Shown one piece after another: positions 24,289-34,085 of a DNA stretch of 53,643 nucleotides. Under the pieces are notes generated by a model, which worked only from the letters and a program-made list of their open reading frames with translations, was not told the DNA's origin and made no database searches. Origin of the DNA: Candidatus Woesearchaeota archaeon (GTDB lineage Archaea; Nanobdellota; Nanobdellia; Woesearchaeales; SM23-78); the NCBI GenBank assembly GCA_016933095.1, contig JAFGBP010000011.1, positions 1 to 53,643 of the forward strand. The letters are read 5' to 3'. Both the position numbers and the translations under genes were made by a program. How positions within the stretch are numbered: position 1 is the stretch's first letter; each line of letters begins with the position of its first letter.

Positions 24289-26268
24289 ATGAGAGTCTAT
24301 TATGCCAGCCAGTCTTTTTATCCTCACATAGGCGGTGTCTCCACGTATCTTCTTAATCTGTGCAAGGAGATGATGAACAACGGCAATGAGGTTGTTGAAG
24401 TGCATCTGAGGCCTTCTAATGAGGAGGATCAGGCTGAGATCAAGGGGATTGAGATCCACAGGGTTCCAAAAAAGCCGATTGATAAGGAGATTATGAAGAA
24501 ATACTCTAAGTTTAAAGAGAGTATTTACAAAGGAAGCCATTACAATAAAGATGATTTTTCAAAGGAGCCCCAGGAAATGGAGGGCTATGAAGAGTATCAT
24601 AAAGTGAATGAATACTTTGGGGTGCAGCTAAAAGAGCTTTTGGAGCATGACAAAGCAGATGTGGTCCACATCCACGACTTTCAGCTGTTGTTTGCCTACA
24701 AATACGTTCCGAGGGGCACTCCCTTAATTTTAACCTGGCATATTCCGTTCATTAAGAACATGTCTAAGCCTTTAGCAGATTTTCTTATTAAACAAATGAA
24801 GGAGTATGACAAGGTCGTGTTTTCTTCAAAGGAGTATATTGAGGCGGCTGTAAGCTTGGGATTTCCAAGGGAGAATGCTGAGTTGATATATCCTCTTGCA
24901 AACACTGACTTGTTTAAAGTCTTGGTTGTGAACAAGGAAGAGATTCTCCACAAGTACAAGATACCTTTGGATTCCAAGGTGATCTTGTGCGTTCAGAGGG
25001 TTGATCCCAAGTCAGGTCATGAGCAGTTAGTCAATGCATTGCCTTCAATCCTGAAAAAGGTTCCTAATGCCAGGCTTGTCTTTGTGGGTAGCGAATCATT
25101 AAGCAATAAGCTCTCAAAAGACCGTGAAGCACTAAATATCAGGTTAAAAGATCTTATTAAAGAGCTTGGTTTGGAGGAGAATGTTATTTTTACAGGCAAT
25201 ATAGATTATAATGTCCTTCCGGAGATATACAATTGCGCCGACCTAGTGTGTTTATGCTCAAAAAATGAGGGGTTTGGTCTTTCAGTCACTGAGGGGATGG
25301 CTTGTGGCAATCCTATTGTTGGGACGAGAGTGGGTGGCATTCCTTTGCAGGTTGAGGATGGAAAGAACGGTTTTCTCGTTGATGTTGGGGATGTCGAGGC
25401 TACAAGCGACCGGATAACCAGAATCCTAACAGATGATGATCTAAGAGCGCGAATGAGCCAGCAATCCCTTGATGTTGTCGAGACCAAGCTCCAGTTATCG
25501 AAGGGGATTGACAAGCATCTGATACTCTATAACAAGCTGATTAAGTCAAAGGACGAACTGCATAAGATAAAGTATCTTGACAGAGACACTATTAAGGCAA
25601 TGGTGACTGATCTTGACAGGACCATAACTGATGAGCCTGCAAAACAGGAGTTTGATCCAAAAGATTATGACCGCAAGCTCTTGCAGGAGCTTAAGAGCCT
25701 GAACATTGATTTGTTCCTTGCGACAGGAAGGAGCAATCGCTATGTGAAGAAGCTATGCGCGCACTTTGATATCTGGAAGGCGGTCATTTCAGAGAATGGC
25801 GCCATAATATATTTTCCAAAATCCAAGGAGACCATCACTACCAACACGTTTTACATGGCAAAAGCAAAGAGGATAATCAAGAATCTTAATCTTCCGGGAA
25901 CAATAATTGGCAAGGTCATAACTAGCAGCAAGCTTGAGTATGCAGACTTGATCAAGGAACGGTTAGGACCCCTTGCTGACAAGGTCAAGTTTGTAATTAA
26001 TGTGGATGAACTAATGGTGCTTCCTGCCGGCGTCGATAAAGGTTCTGGAGTGAGAGTTGCAATGCGATACTTGAACATAGATCTTGATAAGACGATTCTT
26101 ATCGGGGATGGGGAGAATGACATTGACATGTTTCATAACCCTGGTTTTAAGGTTGCGCTGGCAAATGCCCATCCTAATCTGAAGAAGTTGGCAACTGAGA
26201 CAACCGAGCACCCTGGGACGCTGGGAGTGCGGGAGATCATCGGAAAACTTCAGAAGAAAAAGGACTGA
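24289..26268 (+). CDS. GT4-type glycosyltransferase fused to a C-terminal HAD-IIB phosphatase-like domain
   Basis: N-terminal HIGGVSTYLLNLCKEM, EGFGLSVTEGMACGNPIVGTRVGG; C-terminal MVTDLDRTITDE, ATGRSN, IGDGENDIDMF. Confidence 0.9.
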   Translation: MRVYYASQSFYPHIGGVSTYLLNLCKEMMNNGNEVVEVHLRPSNEEDQAEIKGIEIHRVPKKPIDKEIMKKYSKFKESIYKGSHYNKDDFSKEPQEMEGYEEYHKVNEYFGVQLKELLEHDKADVVHIHDFQLLFAYKYVPRGTPLILTWHIPFIKNMSKPLADFLIKQMKEYDKVVFSSKEYIEAAVSLGFPRENAELIYPLANTDLFKVLVVNKEEILHKYKIPLDSKVILCVQRVDPKSGHEQLVNALPSILKKVPNARLVFVGSESLSNKLSKDREALNIRLKDLIKELGLEENVIFTGNIDYNVLPEIYNCADLVCLCSKNEGFGLSVTEGMACGNPIVGTRVGGIPLQVEDGKNGFLVDVGDVEATSDRITRILTDDDLRARMSQQSLDVVETKLQLSKGIDKHLILYNKLIKSKDELHKIKYLDRDTIKAMVTDLDRTITDEPAKQEFDPKDYDRKLLQELKSLNIDLFLATGRSNRYVKKLCAHFDIWKAVISENGAIIYFPKSKETITTNTFYMAKAKRIIKNLNLPGTIIGKVITSSKLEYADLIKERLGPLADKVKFVINVDELMVLPAGVDKGSGVRVAMRYLNIDLDKTILIGDGENDIDMFHNPGFKVALANAHPNLKKLATETTEHPGTLGVREIIGKLQKKKD

Positions 26269-26997
26269 TTATTTCTTTGTAGGTTGTGTGCTAAGCTTCA
26301 AGACGTCTGTCAAGTTTGCCATGGCGACATTCATCTCTGCCGCGTCGTCGAAGCCTATCCTCGGGCAGGCCGTGTTTATCCATGCTTCTATGAAGTTGAA
26401 GTCTTCTGCCTGGCTCATGTCAAGCTGTTCTGTCGCGAAGAAGTAGAAGTTCTTGTCTGGGAAGAGCTCCCGCAGCTTTCTCGAAACCTTGAACTGCTGC
26501 TGGCCAGGCTTGAGTGTGATTATCACCCCGATCTCTTTGCTCATGAGTATCTTTGCCAGGCTTGCCTGGTATTTCTTGAATATCTTGTCGCAATCCTCTC
26601 GACCCATGATCGACATGCTGCCGGTTATTGGGTCGTACCTGATTATCTCCTTGAAGCTCTCCTCATCCTTTTGAGCCAGTACCAATGCGCGAGGATGGAA
26701 CGCGCCGTCCCCGATGTAGAGGAATGCATCTGGTTCTTCCTCGAGCCTGAGGGCTGACTTGTAGCTTATGCATCCTAGAAGCTGGTATCTCTCGCTGGTC
26801 CGCATGGGCTTTGAGCTTATGACTTCTGCTCCGAGTGACTCGACTTGTTTGATCACTTCTTCAAGGACTTGGGTGAATTGCACTGAGGCGTAGAGCGCTA
26901 CCTTCTTGTAGCCCTTGGTTTTTATGTGTTCTATCACTTTAGGGCTTAATGAGATGCTTTTTCCCGAATACCTTGCCTCTATCATCATGGCGTCCAT
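26269..26997 (-). CDS. dph2: Dph2 diphthamide synthase, C-terminal part of a split gene
   Basis: YIGDGAFHPRALVLA, RYDPITG, NTACPRIGFDD. Confidence 0.85.
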   Translation of the reverse strand: MDAMMIEARYSGKSISLSPKVIEHIKTKGYKKVALYASVQFTQVLEEVIKQVESLGAEVISSKPMRTSERYQLLGCISYKSALRLEEEPDAFLYIGDGAFHPRALVLAQKDEESFKEIIRYDPITGSMSIMGREDCDKIFKKYQASLAKILMSKEIGVIITLKPGQQQFKVSRKLRELFPDKNFYFFATEQLDMSQAEDFNFIEAWINTACPRIGFDDAAEMNVAMANLTDVLKLSTQPTKK

Positions 26998-26998
26998 C

Positions 26999-27274
26999 TT
27001 ACTCCTCTCCGCTCCAGCCTTCTTCTTTCAGGTATTGGTTGTGACCCCACTGCACCAGGAAGTCCACTCCGAGCTGCTCTAATCCGAAGGGTATGTCGCA
27101 TCCTCCGTAGCAGCTGCCCATCCATATTATAGCTTCTGCGCCCGTCTCTTTGCGGATGGTGTCCACTATGTGCTTTGCCTTGGGCTTGAGGCCGTCTGGC
27201 AATTGTATCATGACCATCTTGTGGCCTTTCTCTTTTATGCGCGTTATAACGCGGTCTAGTTCTAGGTCGTACAT
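26999..27274 (-). CDS. Dph2 diphthamide synthase, N-terminal part of a split gene
   Basis: MVMIQLPDGLKPKA, WMGSCYGGCDIPFG. Confidence 0.85.
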   Translation of the reverse strand: MYDLELDRVITRIKEKGHKMVMIQLPDGLKPKAKHIVDTIRKETGAEAIIWMGSCYGGCDIPFGLEQLGVDFLVQWGHNQYLKEEGWSGEE

Positions 27275-27346
27275 GCTCCTAATGAAGAATAGTGTCTTTT
27301 AAAAATTATTGGTTTAATGTCATAACCTACCTTAGAATGCTGTTTC

Positions 27347-28144
27347 CTAGTCATCTCTGTTTATGTTTATGTATGATACTGCGCAGTTGCAGGCTTCGCC
27401 GTCTTCGATCTTTCTTACGCACACTGTCTCTCCGCTTCTTTGGTTCACGATGATTAAACCTCTTCCGTATGATTTGAGGTATGGTGCCTGTTCTTCTGGT
27501 GTCATGCTCATGATGTCGGGTGGCGGCAATGCGTATTTCGTGACTTTGTCCAGGTTGAACCCGTGCCCTATGTCTGTTGTCCTTCCTAGCTGTATCTTCG
27601 GCGTCAATATGAAATCGAGCCCTATTCTTTTCTTCCTGTTCTCCTTCACTTCGTCCGGGTTCGGTGGGGTCAGGCCTCTTTTTATGTAATCCTCAGGATA
27701 GCCTGCTCTGCTTGCGAAGATGATGGCGTTGGTCATCAGTTCTGTGAATGATTCTCTTACTTTGTGTTTTGCCGGGTCATAGTATCCGACGCCTGCTAGC
27801 AGGGGTTCTATCAGCTGGTTGTATATGTGATGCATGAGTTTTGGTTGCGAGAGCGATATCAGGAACCTGTGTATGCCGGGCAGGGTCTCATCCGAGTTCA
27901 TTATCTTTCTGAGGTCCTTGAAGTGCTCGACTTCTTTCTCGAAGTGCGATCTTAGAAGCTCTTTTACGTCTTTGTAGGGCATCTCGAATCCGAATACGAG
28001 TCCTGTGTGGGCTGGATCATATTCTTCGAATCTCATGTTGCCGTAATATACTATCTCTGATGGCACGAGTATGATTGGTTCTTGTTCGGTTTCATCCAGG
28101 CGTTCTTCGAGCCCCATTTCTGTGTGTCCTAGTAGGTAAAACAA
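27347..28144 (-). CDS. RsbW/SpoIIAB-like GHKL ATPase domain protein (tentative)
   Basis: ESFTELMTNAIIFA (N-box-like), TDIGHGF (DxGxG-like), YGRGLIIV (GRGL-like). Confidence 0.5.
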   Translation of the reverse strand: MFYLLGHTEMGLEERLDETEQEPIILVPSEIVYYGNMRFEEYDPAHTGLVFGFEMPYKDVKELLRSHFEKEVEHFKDLRKIMNSDETLPGIHRFLISLSQPKLMHHIYNQLIEPLLAGVGYYDPAKHKVRESFTELMTNAIIFASRAGYPEDYIKRGLTPPNPDEVKENRKKRIGLDFILTPKIQLGRTTDIGHGFNLDKVTKYALPPPDIMSMTPEEQAPYLKSYGRGLIIVNQRSGETVCVRKIEDGEACNCAVSYININRDD

Positions 28145-28286
28145 CTATTTAAAACTTCTTACCTTATCATACTTTTTTCCGAAAGAGTTTCGATGATAGA
28201 TGAAAATATTATTTCTTCTCTTCTTATGCGCTCATACAAATGCCTTTGGGCAAACTATATAAACCTAGAACCCTGTAAACAGGACC

Positions 28287-29924
28287 ATGTGGAACATACC
28301 CAGGCGGTTCGCCGGGATAAAGAGGTTTGAGCAGATAATTGGCATCCTATCTAGCCATGGCTGGGACTTCTTCCTTGAGAAGAGCGGGCTTAAGAAACGC
28401 TCCATCCTCACGAGGAAATATGAGAGCAGGCCGATAGAGATCAGGATGCTTTGCGAGGAGCTGAGCGGCTCCTTCATCAAGTTCGGACAATTCCTCTCTC
28501 TGAGGCCAGACCTCATTCCGAAGGAGTTCTGCGAAGAGTTATCGAAACTGCAGGATTCTGTCGAGGGATTCTCTTACGAGGAGGTTAGGCACATAATCAA
28601 GCACGAACTGAAGAAGCCCATAGGTGCAATCTTTAAGACATTTGACAAGAAGCCGATAGCCGCTGCCAGCATAGGACAGGTGCACGCGGCCACCCTCAAG
28701 AACGGGAAGAAGGTGGCTGTCAAGGTCATGAGGCCTGGCATCAAGGCGCTCTTCGAAACCGACCTTGAGATATTAGAGTACCTCTCCCGCCTTGTAAAGC
28801 ACCACCTGGACCCAGAGGTCTTCGACCCTGAAGAGATATTCGACGAGTTCAAGCGCTACACTGAGAACGAGCTCGACTACCAGAAGGAAGCTAGGCACAT
28901 CAAGTTTTTCGGGGATATATTCAAGAATGATCCTGTATTCATAATTCCTCGAGTCTATGACAATCTGACGACGAGACGGGTCTTGACCATGGAATTCATC
29001 CCTGGAATTGAGCTGACAAGCATAATACGCGAGCCTGGAAGGTTCAGGAAGATTGACAAGACAAGGATCTGCCATGACCTTGCAGAGAGCTTCATGAAGC
29101 AGATATTCATGAACGGCGCATTCCACGGCGACCCTCACCCTGGAAACATCCTCATCGTCAAGAAAAAGATGGCGTTTCTGGATTTCGGCATAATAGGTCG
29201 CATGAACGAGGAGATGAAAGAGAAGCTGGGTACGCTTCTTATAGCAGTCGTCAACAGGGATCCTGACGCCATGGTGGAGGCCATGATAAACCTTAACCTC
29301 GTCGACAGCTCGGTTGACAAGTATCATCTTAGGGAGGAGATAATAGACCAGCTGGCGGAATTCTATGATGTCCCCTTGGAGCGCATGGACATAGCTGAGA
29401 TATTCTTCAGGTGCATCTCAATCGCTAGGAGGCATCACATCAAGGTCTCGCGTGACTTCGTTCTCTTGGGCAAGAGCCTGATAACTCTGAAAGGGGTCTG
29501 CCTTGAGCTTGACCCGACTTTCAACATCATCCGGGAGAGCAGGGTCTTCCTGAAGAAGCTGTTGGCCACCAGGAAGGACCCGAAGCACATCTTGAAGAGG
29601 ATGGCCGATGAATCCCAGAAGTTCGCCATGTTCATAAGAGGCATCCCTGAGAGCACGAGGAAATTCTTCGGCCTGGTATCGAAGGCTGACAGCGCGCTTG
29701 ACATCATCAACAGGGACTTGTTCGTCCTGACAAGGGAGGTGAGGCGCGAGAGCATCAGGATAGTGCTCGGAGTCATAATCGCTGCCTTGATAATATCATC
29801 CAGCGTGACACTATCGATAGATCCTGGCCTTAGCAAGTTCTTTGCCGTCGTGGCGTCATTGCTCGTGGTCTACATGCTGGGCTCCATGATACTTGACGGT
29901 TTCAGGAGAAGGGCCATGCTGTGA
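28287..29924 (+). CDS. ABC1/AarF/UbiB family atypical kinase
   Basis: KPIAAASIGQVHAATLKNGKKVAVKVMRPG; GAFHGDPHPGNILI; DFGIIGRM. Confidence 0.93.
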   Translation: MWNIPRRFAGIKRFEQIIGILSSHGWDFFLEKSGLKKRSILTRKYESRPIEIRMLCEELSGSFIKFGQFLSLRPDLIPKEFCEELSKLQDSVEGFSYEEVRHIIKHELKKPIGAIFKTFDKKPIAAASIGQVHAATLKNGKKVAVKVMRPGIKALFETDLEILEYLSRLVKHHLDPEVFDPEEIFDEFKRYTENELDYQKEARHIKFFGDIFKNDPVFIIPRVYDNLTTRRVLTMEFIPGIELTSIIREPGRFRKIDKTRICHDLAESFMKQIFMNGAFHGDPHPGNILIVKKKMAFLDFGIIGRMNEEMKEKLGTLLIAVVNRDPDAMVEAMINLNLVDSSVDKYHLREEIIDQLAEFYDVPLERMDIAEIFFRCISIARRHHIKVSRDFVLLGKSLITLKGVCLELDPTFNIIRESRVFLKKLLATRKDPKHILKRMADESQKFAMFIRGIPESTRKFFGLVSKADSALDIINRDLFVLTREVRRESIRIVLGVIIAALIISSSVTLSIDPGLSKFFAVVASLLVVYMLGSMILDGFRRRAML

Positions 29925-29941
29925 TTGTCATGGTTTGCATC

Positions 29942-30057
29942 GCCAACACCGCCTGCGCCTAGCGCAGCCTGAGCTTCTTTATGAGATTAGATGAGAATAG
30001 ATTATGTATTCCATGAGCTATGAATTAGCTATGTGAGTAGAGCGCGCAGGTGTTGGC
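29942..30057 (+). mobile_element. palindromic MITE-like element, copy E5
   Basis: ends GCCAACACC/GGTGTTGGC; core CCTGCGCCTAGCGCAGCCTGA...GAGCGCGCAGG; no clear flanking direct repeat. Confidence 0.65.
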
Positions 30058-30065
30058 ACCAAGCC

Positions 30066-30353
30066 TTAATAATGCCCTGAGTGCATGTGCTTCGTCCTTA
30101 TGAATGTCTCGTACCCGCACTCGCATATGAACGTGAAGTAGTGCACTTCCTTCCAGAATACTGGCTTGCCTTTGACTTTTTCGTGTTTATTCCCGCAACC
30201 TGGGCATACTGCGTCTAGATGCGCTGACCTGAATAAATGCATGCTTTGTTTCATTCCTCTGGTTATCGCCGAAGGAGCCCAGCCCAAAAGCTCTGTTCCT
30301 TGGTTGTTTGTCACTTGTTTGTTTCTTGTAGATGCTTGTTCTCCCCGTGTCAA
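30066..30353 (-). CDS. hypothetical zinc-ribbon protein
   Basis: CPGC...CECG pattern. Confidence 0.5.
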   Translation of the reverse strand: MTRGEQASTRNKQVTNNQGTELLGWAPSAITRGMKQSMHLFRSAHLDAVCPGCGNKHEKVKGKPVFWKEVHYFTFICECGYETFIRTKHMHSGHY

Positions 30354-30490
30354 AAATACAAGAACGATACTTGTTGTGTCCGCAGGGGGTTTATATAGTT
30401 TGTGGAATTTCCGTGTTTTTCACGATCAGTTTTGGTTTAAGAAATCTTCTTCTTTGCTTCAAGAGAACTCTCAGTTCTTTGTGCCGAAGG

Positions 30491-33016
30491 CTAGGCTTTG
30501 CCTCTTAGCACGTCAAGCTCTTTCTTGAACCTCAAAACCGTCTTTGAGACGTGCTCTGGCTGGGTCTTGAGCATCTCTGCAAGCTTTACAAGGACATCTG
30601 TTCCTTCATACTCCTTGTCGGCAACAAGGTCGAACTCGTCTTTTGAGAGCTTGCCTTTTTTTGCTTTCTTCCACTTCGTAAAGAGTTCTTCGACCCTTGC
30701 AGGCAGCTTTTTTTCATCGACTCCGAGAGCTTCTGCAACCTCTTTCAGGAGGTCGCCTTCTTTTGAGAGGGTCTTCTCTGCTGCTTCGCCTGCCGTGAAC
30801 TCAATCCTCACTATCCCGTCCTGGATCTTGCTTGACTTGAGTATCTTTATTATCTTAGTCTCTCCTGTAAGGTTGAGGTGTGTGCCGCCGCAGGCCTCTA
30901 CGTCTAGTCCCTCTATCTCGACGACTCTAATCTCATTGCCGGGGACGGCTCCTCCTTGGTAGAGCGTGAACCCGTACTTGGCCTCGGCGGCTGCCCTTGG
31001 CATGAAGCTCTTGTAGATTGGCAGGTTCTTGGCTATGATCTCGTTGGCTTTCTCCTCAATCTCTTTTATCTCCTTGTCGTTTAGGCTGTCGTAGTGCGTT
31101 ATGTCAAGCCTTGCCTTTTCCAGGCTCTTCGAAGCTCCTGCCTGCCAGACGTGGTTTCCGAGCACCTTCTTTGCGACCCCATTGATTATGTGCGCGGCCG
31201 TGTGGTGTTGTGCCAGCTGCAGCCTTATCTTATCGTCCACTTTGCCGTGTACCTTGTCACCCGCTTTGAACTTTGGCTTGTCCTTCATCACGTGGACGAT
31301 GACTTTTCCTTGCTTGAATATCTCGATCACTTCGTCCCCGTTGATCTTTCCCTTATCATGCAGCTGTCCTCCGCTCGTCGGGTAGAACGCGGTCCTGTCC
31401 AGAACCACCATTTTATCATCGATTATCTTAAGGACGTGCGCCTCGAATGCAAGGTAATCATATGAATCGAAGTAGAGCGCGTCAGTTGCGGGAATCCCCT
31501 GGAGGTCTATGTCCCTCTCCTTCCTCGTCTGGGTTTTCTGCTCGTTCTTCTCATGCCTCTCGGCGACTAGCGCGAAGAAGTTGTCTGGGATGTGTACCTT
31601 GATGCCTATCTTCTTGGCCTCTTCCTTTACAGTCTCAGGGCTGACGCCTTGGCTGTCATATAGCGAGAGCAGCCTCTCAGTAGTTATCTCTTTCCCACTT
31701 TTCAGGAGCTGGTCGACGGCCTGCGCCCCTTTCTGCTTGGCGGCGAAGTATTTCTGCTTCTCGTTCTCGAGTATCTTCTTTACGTCAGGCAGGTTGGATG
31801 CGAGGTCAGGATATATCGGCTCGAGGTAGTTTGCGTGCCACTCGCTTATCTCTCCTAGCTCTATCTTCCATTTGTACTGTTCTATGAAATCCATTGCCCT
31901 CCTGAAGATAACTCTCAAGTTATAGTATCCTCCGACGTTGGATGGAAGCCCGCCGTCGCTTATCGCGAAGAGGAGGGCTCTTGTGTGCTCTGCGAGTGAG
32001 TAGAGTGCTGTCATGGGCTGGATCTTGTTCTTGAGCTCTTCTACATTCACTCCAATCTCGCCGGCTATCTCTTTCCAGACTGCGTCCACATCCTCTACCT
32101 CATCAAAGTTGAGCCTTGTGGCGAGGGGTGCAAACTTCTTGTAGAGGTCTTTGTCAAACTTTACCTTGAGCTTCTTCTTGAGCCTATCTATTACTGTCGG
32201 GAAGGCAGCGTCGTATATTGTGGATGCCCCTTGTGTAAACCATGCGACTCTTTCCATGCCGAGACCCATGTCCAGGACTTTCAGCTTGAGCTCCCTGTCG
32301 CCGTGGTCTGTGTGCTCGAACATCATGTATACTTGGTTGAAGAGCTCTACTCCTCTTGAGAAGAATTCCATGCACGGCCCGAAGTTGCCTCCGCCTGCCC
32401 ATGAGTCTTCGTGCAGGGTCAGCTCCTCCTTTGGGATGCCGACTTCCTTGGTTATGTACTCATATATGTCCTTGAAGAACTCTTCTTGGTTCCAGTCCTT
32501 GGGCTCTACGAAAACGTGCTGTCCTATCATGACGAATCCTGTGCAGTGGCTGCCGGTCACGCCGACGTTGTCAACGTCTCCGAACCTAAGCGAGAACTGG
32601 GGTATTATAAGTTTGGGGGCTGGCGGGGCTGATTCTCCGCTTATCACGTATGGTTGGAACGCTGCGATGCTCGCGTTGGTGAAGTCGATAGTTGGGTTCC
32701 ACCTCGCGATGACAGGATACCTCTGCACCGTGCGGTATCCTCTCTTCTCGAAGAAGCTCTTGAAGCCTAGCCAGACGTCTACGAAGTCAAGCGGTTTCTT
32801 TGCTGGCGCTCCTGAGAAGATGTCGACTTTGCCTATGCAGCTCGCGTCTCCGCAAGTCTCCTTGTTCTTGTGAGTGGTCCAGTAGTGGAGGCCGCATTTC
32901 CGGCACTGCTTCCTCTCAAAGCCTTCTTTCTTGAGTATTTCTGTGGCGTAGTACTTGTCTGGGTTATCGCTTGCCACCTTCTTGAACTTCTTTTTGAGTT
33001 CCTTGTCTGTAAGCAT
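30491..33016 (-). CDS. alaS: alanyl-tRNA synthetase, archaeal type
   Basis: class II core, ATHTAAH-type QLAQHHTAAHII, VEACGGTHL editing motif. Confidence 0.96.
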   Translation of the reverse strand: MLTDKELKKKFKKVASDNPDKYYATEILKKEGFERKQCRKCGLHYWTTHKNKETCGDASCIGKVDIFSGAPAKKPLDFVDVWLGFKSFFEKRGYRTVQRYPVIARWNPTIDFTNASIAAFQPYVISGESAPPAPKLIIPQFSLRFGDVDNVGVTGSHCTGFVMIGQHVFVEPKDWNQEEFFKDIYEYITKEVGIPKEELTLHEDSWAGGGNFGPCMEFFSRGVELFNQVYMMFEHTDHGDRELKLKVLDMGLGMERVAWFTQGASTIYDAAFPTVIDRLKKKLKVKFDKDLYKKFAPLATRLNFDEVEDVDAVWKEIAGEIGVNVEELKNKIQPMTALYSLAEHTRALLFAISDGGLPSNVGGYYNLRVIFRRAMDFIEQYKWKIELGEISEWHANYLEPIYPDLASNLPDVKKILENEKQKYFAAKQKGAQAVDQLLKSGKEITTERLLSLYDSQGVSPETVKEEAKKIGIKVHIPDNFFALVAERHEKNEQKTQTRKERDIDLQGIPATDALYFDSYDYLAFEAHVLKIIDDKMVVLDRTAFYPTSGGQLHDKGKINGDEVIEIFKQGKVIVHVMKDKPKFKAGDKVHGKVDDKIRLQLAQHHTAAHIINGVAKKVLGNHVWQAGASKSLEKARLDITHYDSLNDKEIKEIEEKANEIIAKNLPIYKSFMPRAAAEAKYGFTLYQGGAVPGNEIRVVEIEGLDVEACGGTHLNLTGETKIIKILKSSKIQDGIVRIEFTAGEAAEKTLSKEGDLLKEVAEALGVDEKKLPARVEELFTKWKKAKKGKLSKDEFDLVADKEYEGTDVLVKLAEMLKTQPEHVSKTVLRFKKELDVLRGKA

Positions 33017-33065
33017 GAGGACTAGTGTCTTCTAGGTGTTTATTAAAGTTTTCCCCTTTATCTTG

Positions 33066-33185
33066 GGCTGCGTCCAGAATCTCTTGGCCGCGCTCCGTAC
33101 GACCATAAGAATCATCCATCGACCGCGTCTAGAGTATTCGCGTGCAAAACAGGCAGACTGCGCTAGGCGGCCTTTCTGGACGCAC
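33066..33185 (-). mobile_element. 120-bp palindromic MITE-like element, copy E2 (reverse orientation to E1)
   Basis: arms TGCGTCCAGAA/TTCTGGACGCA; flanked by perfect 13-bp direct repeats CCCCTTTATCTTG (33053-33065, 33186-33198); reverse complement closely matches E1. Confidence 0.9.
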
Positions 33186-33199
33186 CCCCTTTATCTTGT

Positions 33200-33829
33200 T
33201 TATCCTATGCGGGGAAACAGCATCGTCGGGTCTGTGATGAGATCGAGGTGGCTTGGATAATGCCCGAACATTCCGCTCTGTTCTATCATCTCTCTGCCTT
33301 TGCCTTCTTTGCCGGCCTCATCGCCTATGGCGTTGAACGCCGTTAGCATGGTGTATCTTCTCGGGGTCGTCCTGCTGATCCTGCCGACGCCTCCTCTCAT
33401 GGTCGCAAACACGCACTCTGAAGCCTTTATTCCCATGACAAAGTACTTGTTGATTCCTTGTTCGTCTGACCAGTCTTGTAGGGCCTTTGACTCCAGGGCA
33501 TTAGGGTTCTCTTTCGGGAATCCTCTGCATCTGTCTTTTGGAAGCGCGTCCAACATTTCTTTGATCGGCCTGTAGATTCCGTTCCTGTTGAAGGTCCCTG
33601 AGAATGCCATCTTCGTGTATGCGACCGGGATGTTGTATCTCTGGGCCCAGTAGAGGACCTCTGTCTGTGCAGATACTATTTGGTCTCTTGTCTTCGGGGG
33701 AATCGGTGCTGCGCGTCCTATCGAGGGCAGGAGGAGGTTGTCTTGCATGTCTATAACTAACACTCCCATTTCTGGTTTGGGCGGCTTTAAGATCCTGTTG
33801 AGTTCTGTGGCTCTTTCTTCGCTGAGCAT
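33200..33829 (-). CDS. isochorismatase-like cysteine hydrolase
   Basis: VIDMQDNLL, YTKMAF, MGIKASECVFATMRGG (D-K-C triad pattern). Confidence 0.8.
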   Translation of the reverse strand: MLSEERATELNRILKPPKPEMGVLVIDMQDNLLLPSIGRAAPIPPKTRDQIVSAQTEVLYWAQRYNIPVAYTKMAFSGTFNRNGIYRPIKEMLDALPKDRCRGFPKENPNALESKALQDWSDEQGINKYFVMGIKASECVFATMRGGVGRISRTTPRRYTMLTAFNAIGDEAGKEGKGREMIEQSGMFGHYPSHLDLITDPTMLFPRIG

Positions 33830-33918
33830 TTTCTCCCTTGATCCACGCCACCTCTATATAAACCTTGCGGTTTGTAACCACTACCTGGTGGTTTTATTTG
33901 AACCATCCGGGCCCACAG

Positions 33919-34039
33919 GCTCTGTAGAAAAAGTGCCGCCTAGCGTAGTCTGAGATTGAACAGGCAGCACAAAATAAATCGGCTTCATGTGTCATTGTAT
34001 GGCCGAACGGAGCGCGGCACAAAAGAAAGTCTACAGAGC
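33919..34039 (+). mobile_element. 121-bp palindromic MITE-like element, copy E3
   Basis: arms GCTCTGTAGA/TCTACAGAGC; inner GTGCCGC/GCGGCAC; flanked by CGGGCCCACAG direct repeats (33908-33918, 34040-34050). Confidence 0.9.
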
Positions 34040-34085
34040 CGGGCCCACAGCAACCTTTTTAAATGAACTGTGCAACACCAACAAC

